Counted from the first letter of the stretch, positions 11,205-23,018 are shown. The stretch is DNA of 64,000 nucleotides from Typha latifolia (GCA_019914945.1 CM034099.1:21292704-21356703), one strand, 5' to 3'. The notes: generated from the sequence alone by a model not told the origin. Numbers and translations are program-made.

Positions 11205-14200
11205 TGAATGCTCAATGCCTTGGATCGCTTGTTAAATCAATAGGTAACTCACCTTTAACTACTTCTACTAGGAAAAGAGACATTGCTTGTAGAATATAAG
11301 TTGCTTGTCTTATGTGAAGCTGTGAGATGATTGAACTTTTGTGGAGTTACTGAATCACTTGGTTTAGGTGAGACTACCTTGCCAGCTGTTCCTTATTGTT
11401 TGATTTTTATGACTAATTTATAACATGATTAAATAGAGAAGGATTTCTGTTTCATGTGGTACTCCTGTGTTGCGAATGATTGTTAAAATCAGTGGTTGTT
11501 AAGAGTGGAATCAGACGATCATCCCTTTTGGGGCTCATTACCCTTTTCCCAACTGATGCATAGGTTGAACCTTTCTTTCTCATACACAATGCTATCGGGA
11601 AAAATATATTTCATCAAATGACATATCTTTCCTTTTGATCCATATCATGGAGCAATATTCATTATGTCATTTCTTTTTCCTCTTTCTGCATTAATAAAGA
11701 TTGACCTTTTCTTTTCTCTTTAGGGTTATGCTTTAGGTCAGATGATTCTCTGCTTGAAGTTGTTCTATTAGGTCTCAGTTTGAAGCAAACGGCTAAATTT
11801 TATTGATGACACTCTTGAAGAATGTTTTCTTTGATATATACTTTTGATTAGTATCACCATTGGGAAATATTTTAATATAGTACCTCTGCCATACTCCTAG
11901 GTGTGCTAGCTTCTCTTTTAACTTGAAGGCACAATTTATAGATCACATTTAGTTGAAGAATTTAGTGCTCTAGAACTGTTGGCCAGAAATATAAGAAACC
12001 TGCTTATCTAGCAAATTGTTGCGTCTTTCAACTCACTGCATAGTACAGTTGGAGACTAATATCATGCAGTCTATGATGCTAATGTGATGAAAGTTCATAT
12101 AACCTTCTGTTCAACAATGGTCGTGCCACAGGCACGAACCGTGCCGTAAAGGAAGGAGAGAAAAAGGTAAAGAATACTCACCTTTGCCTTTGTAGTCGCC
12201 GTCGCTATTGCTCGTCGCTCGCTTTCGCCGCCGCTTCATCGAGTGCCCTAGCCCAAGAGAGAAGAGAGATCGAGAGAGAGAATCCAGATCCGCAACTTAA
12301 ATTTTTAACCCATCTCTCTCTTTCTCTCTCGTGCTAGGGCACTCGACGAAGCGACGACGAAGGCGAAGGCGAGCGGCGATCGGCGATGGGTAGCTCAACA
12401 ATGAGGTCAATGGTGAGCGGCGAAGCTATTAGGAGGGGTGTCGTACGGCACCCCCCTCATGCCACGTGGCAATACACCACCAACACGGCCATCCATGCTT
12501 CTGTTTCTGTTTTGCCCTCTTACATTATTTTATGATTTTATCTGATATATCTGACTTCTTTTCAATTAAACCTGTCTGATTGAAATGAGTAATGTTGTAC
12601 CAGAAGTGCCCAGAGCGTCGAAATTGTAGAAATTGGAAGTCCAGAGGCCTCATCAAAACCAAAAACTAAGACTGTTATGCTTTGAGTACCATAAAATGGT
12701 TTTAACTTTAAAGAAATTCAAGTCATTAGAAAGGTAAATTAAGGCCGCTTCTGATTATGAATTAACTCCAAAGTTTGGATGATATTCCAAATAATACCAT
12801 ACCATCTAGTTTACTAGTTTTGATAAATCACCTGTCATATCAATCATCAAAGGTATACTTTCAGTAAATAACCCTCTTGTCACCACTTAAAACAAAAGGT
12901 GTTTAGTTCCTTTCAACATTATTTATTTCATGGCTCCAATGCTCCACCATCATTAGTATTTCCTCCATTTATTTGATAATCACAACCAGCTTTCTTCTCC
13001 ATTTATCTGTCCCTTTATGTATAGGTTAATATCTTAATCGGTATTGCTATGGAGAACACAATTCTCTAGCCAATTTAATCAGATAACTTTCATTTTGCAG
13101 CAGCAGAAGTTGAAAGCAACTATTTTGGCTTGAATTAATAGTTCTCAATCACAGCTCTTCTTTAAGCTGCTTGCACATTCTCCAAGAGCACTTGGCAATA
13201 ATTTCATCATAAGAGACTAAGAGGTCTCGTATGCTGCAATGGGTAGTTAATTCATGCAACAATCAAGGTGGCCTAAGAGGGAGTCTATGGATTGATTGCT
13301 CAGTTAGAACAAATTGTAATTTGTCTAGAAGAATGCTGGAATGTAACGCTGTTAGTGGACAAGCCGGAAAAGATAAATGGAGAAAATCTCTTGTTTCATT
13401 GTGGACCAGGACCACCAGGTCACCTTACAACTGAATTGGTTTTTGTTGGGATTCTAGAAATGTATCTGCACCATGTGACATGAAAAAACTTTTGAAACAA
13501 AAGAACATTATCAATTTGTAGATGATATCATATACCTTGAGAACTCTGGTTTTAAGGAATGTTGAACATATAGTTGAATATTGTATGATGGGACATACAC
13601 ATGTAGGTTGCTGATGGATGTTGATCGTGGACATTTTGTGGGCAGTTAAAATAGTGCGTTGGAGTTTTGATGTAATGTCTATGTTGTGGCTGCATACCTG
13701 AAAATAGAATTTAATACTTACATTTTTACACAAGCAACTGTTATTGTCTTTGTCAAAATAAGGCTGTATGCAAACAGTGGATATTTTAGCCAGAAAGCAT
13801 AAATATCTGAACACAGGAGACAGATTTAAAATATTTAAGGATTTTTAATGAATCTTTGGTAGTCAATTCATTTTATCTAATTCAGTTTTATATGCCGAAT
13901 TTTTTCTCAGTGGTGTAAATATTTTGTTACCAGTGGTTTATATATAGATATTCATATTATGCAATCAAGATGTACTCGAGATATTTGAAGAAAGCTAAGC
14001 TTTGTTTCTTTTCTCTTTCTGAGAAATAAACTGAGTTTTGTTATTATTTACATAGTCTTCTAAAAAGAAATATCCATTGCTGCACTCAATATGTAGACCT
14101 CAAAATCATTTGAAGCAAGCTATGAAACTGATAGTTGCTTCTGGAATCGCCTATAAGTTTTGGATCTGTTTTCTGTGGCATATGAAATCTATAGTTACAT

Positions 14201-15990
14201 TCACATGTATAGATCTCAATGTTTAATATTCATCGAGCTTACATGTTTAGAGACCATGTGGTCTCATAAAGCATGTACTAGTCAGTAGACTAGAACTGCA
14301 AGTGTTGCAAGTGGAGCATATCCTTTGGAAAAACTCTACATTCCATGCTTTGAATACTTCTTCTGTAGCAAGAAAGTGAGACAAGTTGCTGCTTCTGCTG
14401 AGAAGATTGTTTGCAGCGTTAAACAGAACTTCGGAACAGGTGAAAAGTGCATTATCTGTTGCAACTGAAAAAATGTTTGCCTAGTTCTGGTGTGGTGTTC
14501 TGTTTTTATCTTTCCCTGATAGAGACTAATAACTTTATTTAGTAGGTAGTTTTGCTTAGCATGTGTTACTAATCATATACTTTCCTGAAAAATGTGAGCA
14601 AATGCATCAGTAGAATAAATGCAGGCAAGATCCCCTGGAAGCATATGTAAAAGCAGTCTCTCAGGGTTGCAGACTTTTGAGTTTCTCCTATAGTTGTGTT
14701 TGGGGATACATGCTGTTTTAGTCTAACTTTAATTGTGATGTCTTTCTTGTAAATATTAGTAGAGTAAATCTGATACTACGCATACAGTAGCTATAGGAGT
14801 ATTTCACCCTCATCCTGTCTATTGATTGTGTTAAATGGGTGTTATTTCTTTTAATCAAATATACAGCAATGGCATTATGGAGGTACACACCATGTCTTTT
14901 TTCTGTCGCTTCTTTGTATAAAGGAAATGCATTTCATACCTGCATTTGTACTTTACTGTTGTTGTGAGTCGTGATGTGAATACCAGATTAATTTGGCTAC
15001 TTTTCATCAGATCTTCATCATGAACTAGTGTACTGGGGTCCCTTCCTTAGAACACCCTTTGCTAGCTTGGTCTAAAGGCAAGCATTGCTTTGGAGAAATA
15101 TTTGCAAGATGCCTCCCGATGTAGAAAACTAGTGTTACCATGATCATGAAAATTCCTTCATAGCCCTTTAAGTATGTAGGTTATTATTCGTTTGATGCCT
15201 TTCCTCTTAAATACAATGATCACAATCTTGTGGGCTTCATTTAGAATCCTAACACAAGATGAGGTTTCTGAGTATCAAACCTCCGAACAAAAGATACATG
15301 ATTCCTTTACCGATAAATACTATACTTTTTAGATTTGCCCATGTCATGTGGTCATCAGAAATCATGTTGCACATGCCTTCCTAGTGTGTCCCTTCTCTTT
15401 TATAAACAGGAAATTCTGCTCACATTAACATGTCTTATATCTAAGCTTATCCCATTACAGCACCTAAGAAGAATAATTGAGACATAAGACTGCTATAACT
15501 CAAATTATTTTAGCAAGCTTACTACCAACAACAATCTACAAGATTTAGGCAAGCTACATGTTGCCCTTGGGATAGCCATAGTACTGTTACTAGTACTCCC
15601 AAAATAGGATAAAAGAGAAGATTTATAAATACTTGTATAAAATAGGTTCATGGATACTGTACTCAAAGTATTCTCTTTATACAACTAGATCCCTCTCCAG
15701 ATAAGTTTGCCTTGCAGCAGAGAAGGGCCTAATAAAGCAGCTACAACCACTGTTGCTTTGTGATTTTTGCTTTAAGGCAAAGTTAAAAGCCAAAGCCACC
15801 TATTGGTGGGAATTTTGAGTTGGCCTCCATGGCTTGGACCAAGACCAGTCCACTGTGATAGCATCTATGGAAGCTCCTTAGTTTTTGATAAAGTGAGAGA
15901 GCTATGCTTTAGGAATCCTCCAAGCTGCATGCTGTTATGTATAAATGAAAGGAACAGTTAAAGAAAACGAGGTCTGCTTAGAAAAAGGAG
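11205..15990. other. Spacer downstream of DEG8
   Basis: Starts with the DEG8 3' region. It contains the foldback element at 12122-12471. Short frames at 13231-13483 have no recognisable product. An open, splice-flanked block lies at about 14370-14440 (acceptor-like TTCTGTAG before it, CAG/GTGAAA after it), but I could not link it to other exons. Otherwise AT-rich with nothing supported. Confidence 0.4.
12122..12471. mobile_element. Foldback (hairpin) element, MITE-like
   Basis: A long imperfect inverted repeat. The left arm (12195-12252, ending CGAGTGCCCTAGC) pairs with the right arm (12332-12390, starting GCTAGGGCACTCG), and a GA-rich stretch faces a CT-rich stretch inside. Each outer end has a short palindrome (12122-12136 around GTGCCACAGGCAC; 12460-12471 TGCCACGTGGCA), and just inside each lies GTGCCGTA in opposite orientations. 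GC-rich against an AT-rich background. No target-site duplication was identified and there is no coding capacity. Confidence 0.5.
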
Positions 15991-16000
15991 ATAATATAAA
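15991..16000 (+). promoter_or_regulatory. TATA-like box upstream of the CLE45-type gene
   Basis: ATAATATAAA lies about 650 bases before the CLE start codon. If used, the leader would be about 615 bases and would hold a short open frame at 16170-16436 or an intron (a good acceptor TTGAGTTGCAG ends at 16453). Weak evidence. Confidence 0.35.
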
Positions 16001-16644
16001 GAGCAGGGGAATTAAATGGATAGGATATAAGGAAGCTTTGATTCTCTTTGAAACTTTGAATGGAGGCTTGGGACCTATTAAATCCATGGGGAAAAGGAGG
16101 GCTTGTGTGCAAGAATGATAAAAAGAAAAGCATAAAGAAGCTCATTTAGCACAAGAAACTAAGTACCGTTTGTTTTTGGCTGCATGGATAAGTGTGCTTC
16201 TTGGTTCAGAATTTCTAAAGCATAACAAGATCAGAGAGAGCATAAAGCAAGAATTTGGTTTGTTTGAGGGGCCTATTCTCTATCCCTTTCCTTTAAGGCT
16301 TGCTTACTGTGGGGGCAGAGAGAAAGATAGAGGAGGGAGGGAGACAAAGGAACCAGCGAAAAGATTCTTAGCTTCCCAAGGATTGTGTTCCAATCTCTTT
16401 ATTCATGCCTGTCAGAACCTTCTAAAACAGCCTTAGATTTTCTTGAGTTGCAGGCATATGATTGAAGTGAATCTAAATTCCCAAGTGGTTTTTGGGTCCC
16501 CAAGCTTTACGCTTTTTAGAGCCTGAATCATACTATGACAACCAGAAGGCCTATATCTACAAGAATAAGGCACTTGAGCTTAGATGAATTAAGGTTTTAG
16601 AACTACTTGTTTCATTTTTATCTCTGTGGCTAAGTGGAGGAGAA

Positions 16645-16923
16645 ATGAGTCTCCACACTCTTAAGCTTCTCATCCTTCTTGTCTGTATTGGGCTATTAAC
16701 TTGTCAGCAAATGGTCTACTGCTCAAGAAACATAGATCTTGTTCTCAGAAGGAACGAAGAAGATGGACTACCAGTGAAGAGGCCACGACTCCTCAACGAA
16801 AACGATGCGGTTAACATTGATGCCAAGAGGAGATCAGCAACTGGGCCTTCATCGTACGATCCTAACAGAATGAGTAAAAGAAGAGTTCGACGAGGTTCTG
16901 ATCCAATACACAATAGATGCTGA
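16645..16923 (+). CDS. CLE45: CLE45-type CLAVATA3/ESR-related signalling peptide precursor
   Basis: A 92-residue single-exon secreted prepropeptide. Residues 1-26 form a signal peptide (hydrophobic LLILLVCIGLL, cleavage likely near VYC-S). A basic variable region follows, and the CLE dodecapeptide RRVRRGSDPIHN sits at residues 79-90 (16879-16914), followed by a two-residue RC tail. This dodecamer is, from memory, identical to Arabidopsis CLE45, a root protophloem signal perceived by the BAM3 receptor kinase. Residue 4 is Arg and residue 7 is Ser where most CLE peptides have Pro, so the usual hydroxyproline-arabinosylation site is missing. That is a feature of CLE45 itself. The precursor is somewhat shorter than the Arabidopsis one. 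Family assignment is strong; orthology is inference from the peptide. Confidence 0.93.
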   Translation: MSLHTLKLLILLVCIGLLTCQQMVYCSRNIDLVLRRNEEDGLPVKRPRLLNENDAVNIDAKRRSATGPSSYDPNRMSKRRVRRGSDPIHNRC

Positions 16924-17786
16924 TAGTTTCAGCTCTTCCTATTAATGTTGCAGAGCAGGATGGCAGTAACTACCATCTACCAAAGCCAGTTATATTATGT
17001 GAAGAAACTCAAGTTTATTGGTTCCATCTTTTTACCTTCACTAGGTTGGTTGGTCTCCTATGTTGTTTAATAATTTAAAGGTTTTTTTTTTCATAGAGAT
17101 ACCTGTATAGATATGTTAATGAAAGGGATGCTGGAGAACTGTAGTGAGTGAAAACTTACTCCTTTGTTATAAGATCTGAGAAATTACCCATAGAGATGGA
17201 GGATGGTATTAGATCTTATACATGTAACACATTGTTCTTTCAGAACCAGTTGGCATATATTTCAGATCTATAGAATCTTTTTTCAATCTTGAAATTTTAT
17301 ATTAATATGTTGAGGTCTGCTGGAATAAGTAGAATTGTAAGTTTGTCTTGTGCTCGCTCATTCATGGTTGCCATCCTTGCTCATGTCAGTTCACTTGTTC
17401 ATCTGAATTTGAGTTACTTATCCCTTGTGAGGTTTAAGCTTGCTTCTGCTAGTACAATCTCAGTACTTAGTCTTTTTATTTTAATCAGATATTCCATGCT
17501 TTGATGGCAATCTTTCTGCATCTTGCATTGGAAATTACTGGTATAAGAATCAAAGAGGCAATTGGGAGATGTCTTCTGCAATACTTGGATTTATTTAAGG
17601 GTATACATACAAATAAGGAATTTACCTCCTCATGAAGGGTATACATACAAATAAGAAACTCCAGAGGGGTACAAACGCAAATGTTGGATTTAGCTGGCAA
17701 ATACGTGAATAAATATCTTTAGAGGGCTGTAAACGCAAAAACCAATAGTGTTAAACTGGAAATGGGATTTGCTCCAAAGCGCGGGA
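16924..17786. other. Spacer between CLE45-type and PPR genes
   Basis: AT-rich 3' flank of the CLE gene. At 17588-17660 the phrase GGTATACATACAAATAAG occurs twice as a short direct repeat. An ATG at 17762, in another frame, opens a 96-codon frame that overlaps the start of the PPR gene. No TATA box is clear. Confidence 0.45.
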
Positions 17787-19844
17787 ATGGCAGCGCCCGC
17801 GCCCCCCGAACCCCTCCCTCTCCTCTCCCTCCTCCACCGCTGCCTCTCCCTTTCCTCCCTCAAACCCCTCCACGCCGCCATCCTCCGCCGCCACCCCGCC
17901 GACATCCCCATCCTCTCCACCCTAGCTTCCCGTTATGCCCATCTCGGATGCCGGCACCTGTCCCTCTCCATCCTCTCCAGTTCCCCCTCATCTCCTCCCC
18001 TCTCCTCCTCCTCCCCCTTCTCTTGGAATCTCCTCCTCCGCGCCCTATCTGACGCATCCGCTCACCGTCAGGTCCTCTCCCTGTACCTCCTCATGCGCGC
18101 CTCCTCCGCTGCCCTCCCCGACCGCTTCACCTTTCCCCCCGTCATCAAGTCCTGCGCCCACCTCCGCGACCTCGAAACCGGCGGTTACCTTCACCGCGAC
18201 GCAGCAGACCTAGGGCTACATAGCGACCCCTTCGTCGCTAACTCTCTTGTCTCCATGTATGGGAAATGCGGTGACCTGGGCGCCGCGCGGAAGGTGTTCG
18301 ACGAAATGGTTGAGAGCAACGTCGTCTCGTGGACTGCTTTAATAGGTGCGCTGGAGCAAAACGGGTGCCGAGCCGAGGCGTTTGGATTATTTAGGAGGAT
18401 GGTGGAAGAGGGGTTTCGACCCAATAGAGCGACATTCTTGAGTGTGATGCCATGCGTTGGTAGAGGCGAAGAGGCCGATGACTTGTCTAGGATGATTGTT
18501 CGCCAGGGGCTTGATGAGGATCTGGCAGTGCGGAATGCCATGGTTGGAATGTTTGCTACGTGTGGGAGGATTGGGTTTGCCCGGCAGTTGTTTGATGGGA
18601 TTCAGGAGAAGGATTTGGTTTCCTGGAGTTCGATGATTGAAGGATATGGGCGGGCCGATATGTATGTTGAGGCTTTGAAGCTGTTTGGACAGATGAGTCA
18701 GCTTGGTGTTGTTCCGGATGGTGTGACAGTTCTTGGGATCATCCGCGCTTGCTCAAATTCGACGGTTGCATTTCTTAGGCATGCTAAATTTATTCATGGG
18801 TTTGTTGTTAGGAGCTTGTTGGATCAGAATTTGATGGTAGAAACTGCTCTGATTGATCTATATGTGAAGCGTGGGGGTTTGATGGATGCTCGTAGGATAT
18901 TTGATCAGATGAAAGAAAGGAACCTGATTTCATGGAGTACCTTGATCTCAGGTTATGGAATGCATGGGAAAGGTAAAGATGCTCTTGAGCTTTTTGAGAG
19001 CATGAAAAGCTTGGTGCGTCCAGATCACATTGTGTTTGTCTCTGTGCTCTCAGCTTGCAGCCATGCAGGCTTGGTTGATGAAGGGTGGGGATGCTTCAAT
19101 TCCATGACTAGTGACTTTGGGATTGTTCCTCGAGCTGAACACTATGCTTGTATGGTAGACCTCTTGGGACGAGCTGGGAAACTAGAAGAAGCTCGAGAGT
19201 TCATTGAGCGAATGCCAATAAAGCCAGACTCTAGTGTGTGGGGATCCTTGCTTGGTGCTTGCAGGATACATCCAAGTGCAGAAATTGCAGAATTGGCTGC
19301 AAGCCAACTGTTTGAGTTGGACTCTGCTAACTCAGGTCGTTACATTTTGTTGTCAAACATTTACAGTTCTCTGGGGAAGATAGAAGAATCTCATAAAATT
19401 AGAGCATTGATGCGGCAGAAAGGGGTGAAGAAAATATTCGGTTACACTGTTGTAGAAGTGAAGAATAAGGTCTACAAGTTTCTAGTTGGAGATAGGAGGA
19501 ACCCACAGTCAGATTTGATTTATAGAGAGCTAGAGAGGTTGATGAATAGAATTAGGCTGGAAGGTTATGTCCCCAATACTAATTTTGCATTGCATGACGT
19601 GGAGGAAGAGACAAAGGAGAAGTCACTGTATGTGCATAGCGAGAAACTTGCGATTGTTTTTGGGCTTATGAAATTGGGCCCTGAATGTGTGATTCGGATA
19701 CACAACAACTTAAGGGTTTGTGGAGATTGTCATAGTGCCATCAAATTCATCACAAAAGTTACTGGGAGGGAAATTGTTGTCAGAGATTCTCATAGATTTC
19801 ACCATTTTAGTGGTGGCGCATGTTCGTGTGGGGACTATTGGTGA
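17787..19844 (+). CDS. Pentatricopeptide repeat protein, PLS class with DYW deaminase domain (685 aa, intronless)
   Basis: Organelle RNA-binding protein of the type that edits specific cytidines to uridines in mitochondrial or plastid transcripts. I start at the ATG at 17787 (MAAPAPPEP); the frame is open further upstream but without ATG. Repeats run from about residue 80 to 500, for example NSLVSMYGKCGDLGAARKVF, NAMVGMFATCGRIGFARQLF and YACMVDLLGRAGKLEEAREF. E/E+ motifs follow, then a complete DYW domain: HSE with catalytic H617 and E619, CGDC zinc ligands C645 and C648, and the end CSCGDYW. The usual PG-box before the domain is degenerate (IFGYTVVEV). The first 500 bases are very C-rich, the 3' half AT-rich. 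Editing target and organelle cannot be read; the Ser/Leu/Pro-rich N-terminus could be a transit peptide. Confidence 0.93.
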   Translation: MAAPAPPEPLPLLSLLHRCLSLSSLKPLHAAILRRHPADIPILSTLASRYAHLGCRHLSLSILSSSPSSPPLSSSSPFSWNLLLRALSDASAHRQVLSLYLLMRASSAALPDRFTFPPVIKSCAHLRDLETGGYLHRDAADLGLHSDPFVANSLVSMYGKCGDLGAARKVFDEMVESNVVSWTALIGALEQNGCRAEAFGLFRRMVEEGFRPNRATFLSVMPCVGRGEEADDLSRMIVRQGLDEDLAVRNAMVGMFATCGRIGFARQLFDGIQEKDLVSWSSMIEGYGRADMYVEALKLFGQMSQLGVVPDGVTVLGIIRACSNSTVAFLRHAKFIHGFVVRSLLDQNLMVETALIDLYVKRGGLMDARRIFDQMKERNLISWSTLISGYGMHGKGKDALELFESMKSLVRPDHIVFVSVLSACSHAGLVDEGWGCFNSMTSDFGIVPRAEHYACMVDLLGRAGKLEEAREFIERMPIKPDSSVWGSLLGACRIHPSAEIAELAASQLFELDSANSGRYILLSNIYSSLGKIEESHKIRALMRQKGVKKIFGYTVVEVKNKVYKFLVGDRRNPQSDLIYRELERLMNRIRLEGYVPNTNFALHDVEEETKEKSLYVHSEKLAIVFGLMKLGPECVIRIHNNLRVCGDCHSAIKFITKVTGREIVVRDSHRFHHFSGGACSCGDYW

Positions 19845-20834
19845 AGAATGTTAGAGATGGAGAAGTTTTGGCAAGCAGGGAACTCAAATTCCTATTAGGA
19901 GAGCCTGAATGCAGAACTTTATATGCCAACTCTATCCTGAGAAGCTCGTATAATGATCAGGATTTTAATTGCCCCATCTAATTTGTGGATGCAACCTGTC
20001 CTTCATTATAAATGCATTTACATCTGGTTTGATTGGAGCAATTCAGGCTTTTTTGCAAGACAGGCTAATTGAAGTAAAGATCAGGCAAAAGATACTGGAC
20101 CTCTAGTTGACGAACATGGAGATGTCTCAAATGTTGAATGATTAATCTTTCTCGTGAATCATGCCAGAGCTGGATAAGGTTCTTTGGAGTTGGTACCTTT
20201 AATGTGTATCCTTTCTGTTTCACGAGGTATGTTTCCTCTTTGGTTGGTAATCTTTGACTGACTAAAATTTGCGGCTAAATCTTTTTTTGAAGCAATTGTG
20301 AGATTTATAGGAGGATCTATCATTCATCAACTCTTGTCAAATGGTGATTTCGCCCTCGCATGATTGAGTTTTTTCAAAGAATTGAGTGCACAGGGGCTTA
20401 TTTAGAAATTTTTATCGAACTCATTTCGGTCATGGAAGTTTACTGCGATGTTTTATCCTTGCAGATTGAGCTAGCAATCCAAATGAAATGTTTGTGCTAA
20501 CTTCATCTAGTGCAAGAGATAAGAAGGCTCCTAGCATCAATATCCTCATATAGCTTGGGAGATCCGGAGAACAAGTATCACTAAGAAGGTAGCTTGAATG
20601 GCACACAAATACTTCATTGTTGGCGAAGCACATTGGCTTATATTTATAATAAATGGGAATACGAAGACATCTCAAAGCAAGTGATAAATTGCCACCCACC
20701 AAACTTTACAATCAATTTGAGGTTGGTTGGGCAACTAGTGGCATCAAAAGACATACTTCACTGAATAGAAAGTGACGGCAACCAAGTGACATAAGTAGGT
20801 TAGAGGAATGCTGGATGCTGGAAAGCTTGAGCTT
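19845..20834. other. Spacer between PPR and GASA genes
   Basis: 3' flanks of two convergent genes. No coding, RNA or repeat feature supported. Confidence 0.5.
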
Positions 20835-21767
20835 TCAAGGGCATTTGGGACCTCCTCGCTTGGTCTTCCAGTTGTTGTAGCAAGGGCATTCACCTTTGTT
20901 CCCATAGAATCCCGAGGGCACGCAGAGGCACTTCATGCAGCACTTCTGGCAGAAGAACATGCATGGCTTGTGGTACTGCGTTTGTGAGCACCTCCTTGTG
21001 CATTGACCAGGGCATTCTGTTACACATTCCCAAAATTTATGTGAGGTAAATGGTAAATGGTAAATGGTAAACGGACATCTCATACTTTTGTTTTTACTTT
21101 ATTTTATGTTTAGGTATCACCTACTACAGACTACATCTAGCCTTTCTGAGGAGTACCTCATTTGTATATGTGCAATTAACTCATTGTGGTTTAGGTATTA
21201 TTGGAAGAAAGTTCTTATATCAATAGACTTGACAACCTATCAAGTATAGTAAAATTTGGCCTTAGGATGGCTTCTAAACTGTGATGGTATGAGCTTGTGT
21301 AAATAATGAACATATACATACGGAATGGAATGAAAGTGAAAATAGAGAACTACTTACGAGAGGTTCGGAGGCTTCCCGGTCCTTTTGATGCCTGTAAAAG
21401 GAAGATATTCGCATATAAATTAGGAGCACTTCCATTGTTTCTTCAAGTAAGTACATAAAATTTGATGGAAAAAGAGGAAGATGAAACAGAAAAGTATACC
21501 CTATCCAAGTGGTATTCCCCTTCAGCGTGCTCAGTTTCTTTGGCTAACACCTGCAAAAAGAAGACGAACAGAGAAGCTAAGCAAAAGACATAGCTTAAAA
21601 TGATACTCTAGTGGGCTTTACTTGAAGTCAAAAAAAAATAAAAAAATAAAAAGAGAAGAAGGAAGGAAGCAGAAACTGATTTGCTGAGCAATTCTGACCT
21701 TATAATCAGCCATGGAAATGGCAAGGAGAGTAATGACGAACACAATAAGCAGCTTAGCCATAACCAT
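20835..21767 (-). CDS. GASA/Snakin family gibberellin-regulated cysteine-rich peptide
   Basis: A secreted 111-residue peptide in four exons: 21699-21767, 21500-21550, 21358-21391 and 20835-21016 (all GT-AG, in phase). Exon 1 is the signal peptide MVMAKLLIVFVITLLAISMA. Exons 2 and 3 give a short acidic then basic linker ending GPGSLRTSQ. Exon 4 carries the GASA domain with all 12 cysteines (domain residues 1, 5, 9, 18, 22, 25, 26, 29, 31, 43, 45, 58), including CTRRCS, HKPCMFFCQKCC, CLCVP, YGNK and the terminal KTKRGGPKCP. Family members are hormone-responsive regulators of growth and redox state, or antimicrobial snakins. Which GASA paralogue this is cannot be decided here. A well-placed TATA box precedes it. 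Confidence 0.95.
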
Positions 21768-21850
21768 TGTCAGCCAAGTGTAGAGAAAGCAAGAGAAAGA
21801 GAAGGTTTAAAAGGTGATAGGAGATGCTGGGAGAGGTAATGGAAGCATGT

Positions 21851-21860
21851 GAATATATAG
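21851..21860 (-). promoter_or_regulatory. TATA box of the GASA gene
   Basis: On the minus strand CTATATATTC lies about 85 bases before the ATG, predicting a start near 21825 and a leader of about 60 bases. Confidence 0.6.
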
Positions 21861-22249
21861 ACTTAGATAGGAGGACAAGGGTCAATAAAAGAACAGTTAA
21901 AAAATGAATGAAGAGAAATCTCATAATTAAACGAAATGGGCTTTACCATTACTAGCCCTTTGGCTTCTGGATAACTACACTTCTGATTTAGTGGCATTCA
22001 GGAAATTATGGAACAATTCAAGAGCTTTTACTAAGGCACGCAGATCAAGTAACACCTTGGGCCCAAAAGTGGGGCCCCAACGTGGCGGGATTCACGGTGG
22101 TGGAGGTAGAGGGATGCATGTGCCGGCTGACTCGATCACGTGATCGAAGGCCACGCCGGGGGACAGATGCATGGAGCGGTGCCTGTACATCATGACCCCA
22201 CACTCCGACACATACATACGAATGGTGGACCCTACGTCCCCCAATTAAT

Positions 22250-22270
22250 CCATCCATCCATCCATCCATC
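22250..22270. repeat. (CATC)n microsatellite
   Basis: Five tandem CATC units directly visible. Confidence 0.85.
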
Positions 22271-22334
22271 TATGTGGATGTATCAATCGGACCATATTCC
22301 TAAGTACTCTTAAATAATTATTATAAAAAAATTA

Positions 22335-22460
22335 TTTAATAGCTTGGAAGTTTTACTTAACTGATTGATTCGGTTGATAACTCGGTGATGCGGTTGATTT
22401 AATAGCTTGGAAGTTTTACTTAACTGATTGATTCGGTTGATAACTCGGTGATGCGGTTGA
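22335..22460. repeat. 63-bp tandem duplication, two copies
   Basis: The unit starting TTTAATAGCTTGGAAG at 22335-22397 is repeated at 22398-22460 with essentially no differences visible, so the duplication is young compared with the decayed repeat around it. Confidence 0.85.
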
Positions 22461-23018
22461 TTTGGAGTGGTAGCTCATCAGCACAATGATTTAAAGTAGG
22501 TCTCGGAGGCATTTAGTTCAGAACTCGGAGGTATTTAGTTCAGAGTTTACTATATTAGCTAAAGATCGGTGAAATCTAAGTGCATATGTATTTAAGAAGA
22601 ATAAGCTCTTTATCCAACACATACTTTTTCGGCTCATGAACTATAAAAGAAAAATTAATCACACCTTATTCTTCTTTTTGAGATTCTTTTACTATTCTAA
22701 GCATTTTCAGCTTGCCTTAACATTTAAAAATTGCTAAGCTTTTTTTAAAATAAAAATTTACATAAATCATCGTATAGTTTAGTAATTTATATTAAAAAGT
22801 CATTATTTAATTTGTTAATTTCTCTAAGATATATATGTCACTTTTTTAGTTTAGCCATTTACATTTGAAGAGCGGTTCTACTGGATTGAATCCAATATAG
22901 CAAAATTGACCTAAATTTTTTTTGTAAGTAAAGAAAAAAAAAACAATCAATGGGAGAAGCTAGTTTGGTCCAAAAATTCGGTTCTTCTTCTAGCCTTTTG
23001 CAGCTGTCTTCCTCTTCT

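Larger units (their letters stand above)
21768..22334. other. GASA promoter and upstream spacer
   Basis: Contains the TATA box at 21851-21860 and, farther upstream, a GC-richer stretch at about 22050-22240 with no product recognised, followed by (CATC)n. Confidence 0.45.

Noticed and set aside
13231..13483. Overlapping short frames downstream of DEG8
   Set aside because: Neither continues DEG8 nor shows a motif; DEG8 ends with a proper stop at 11204.
17748..17786. Upstream extension of the PPR frame
   Set aside because: It starts at GTG with no in-frame ATG; the ATG at 17787 with a purine at -3 and G at +4 is the plausible start.
17860..18541. Frames on both strands inside the 5' half of the PPR gene
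   Set aside because: Composition artefacts of the C-rich start; the 685-residue PPR frame explains the region.
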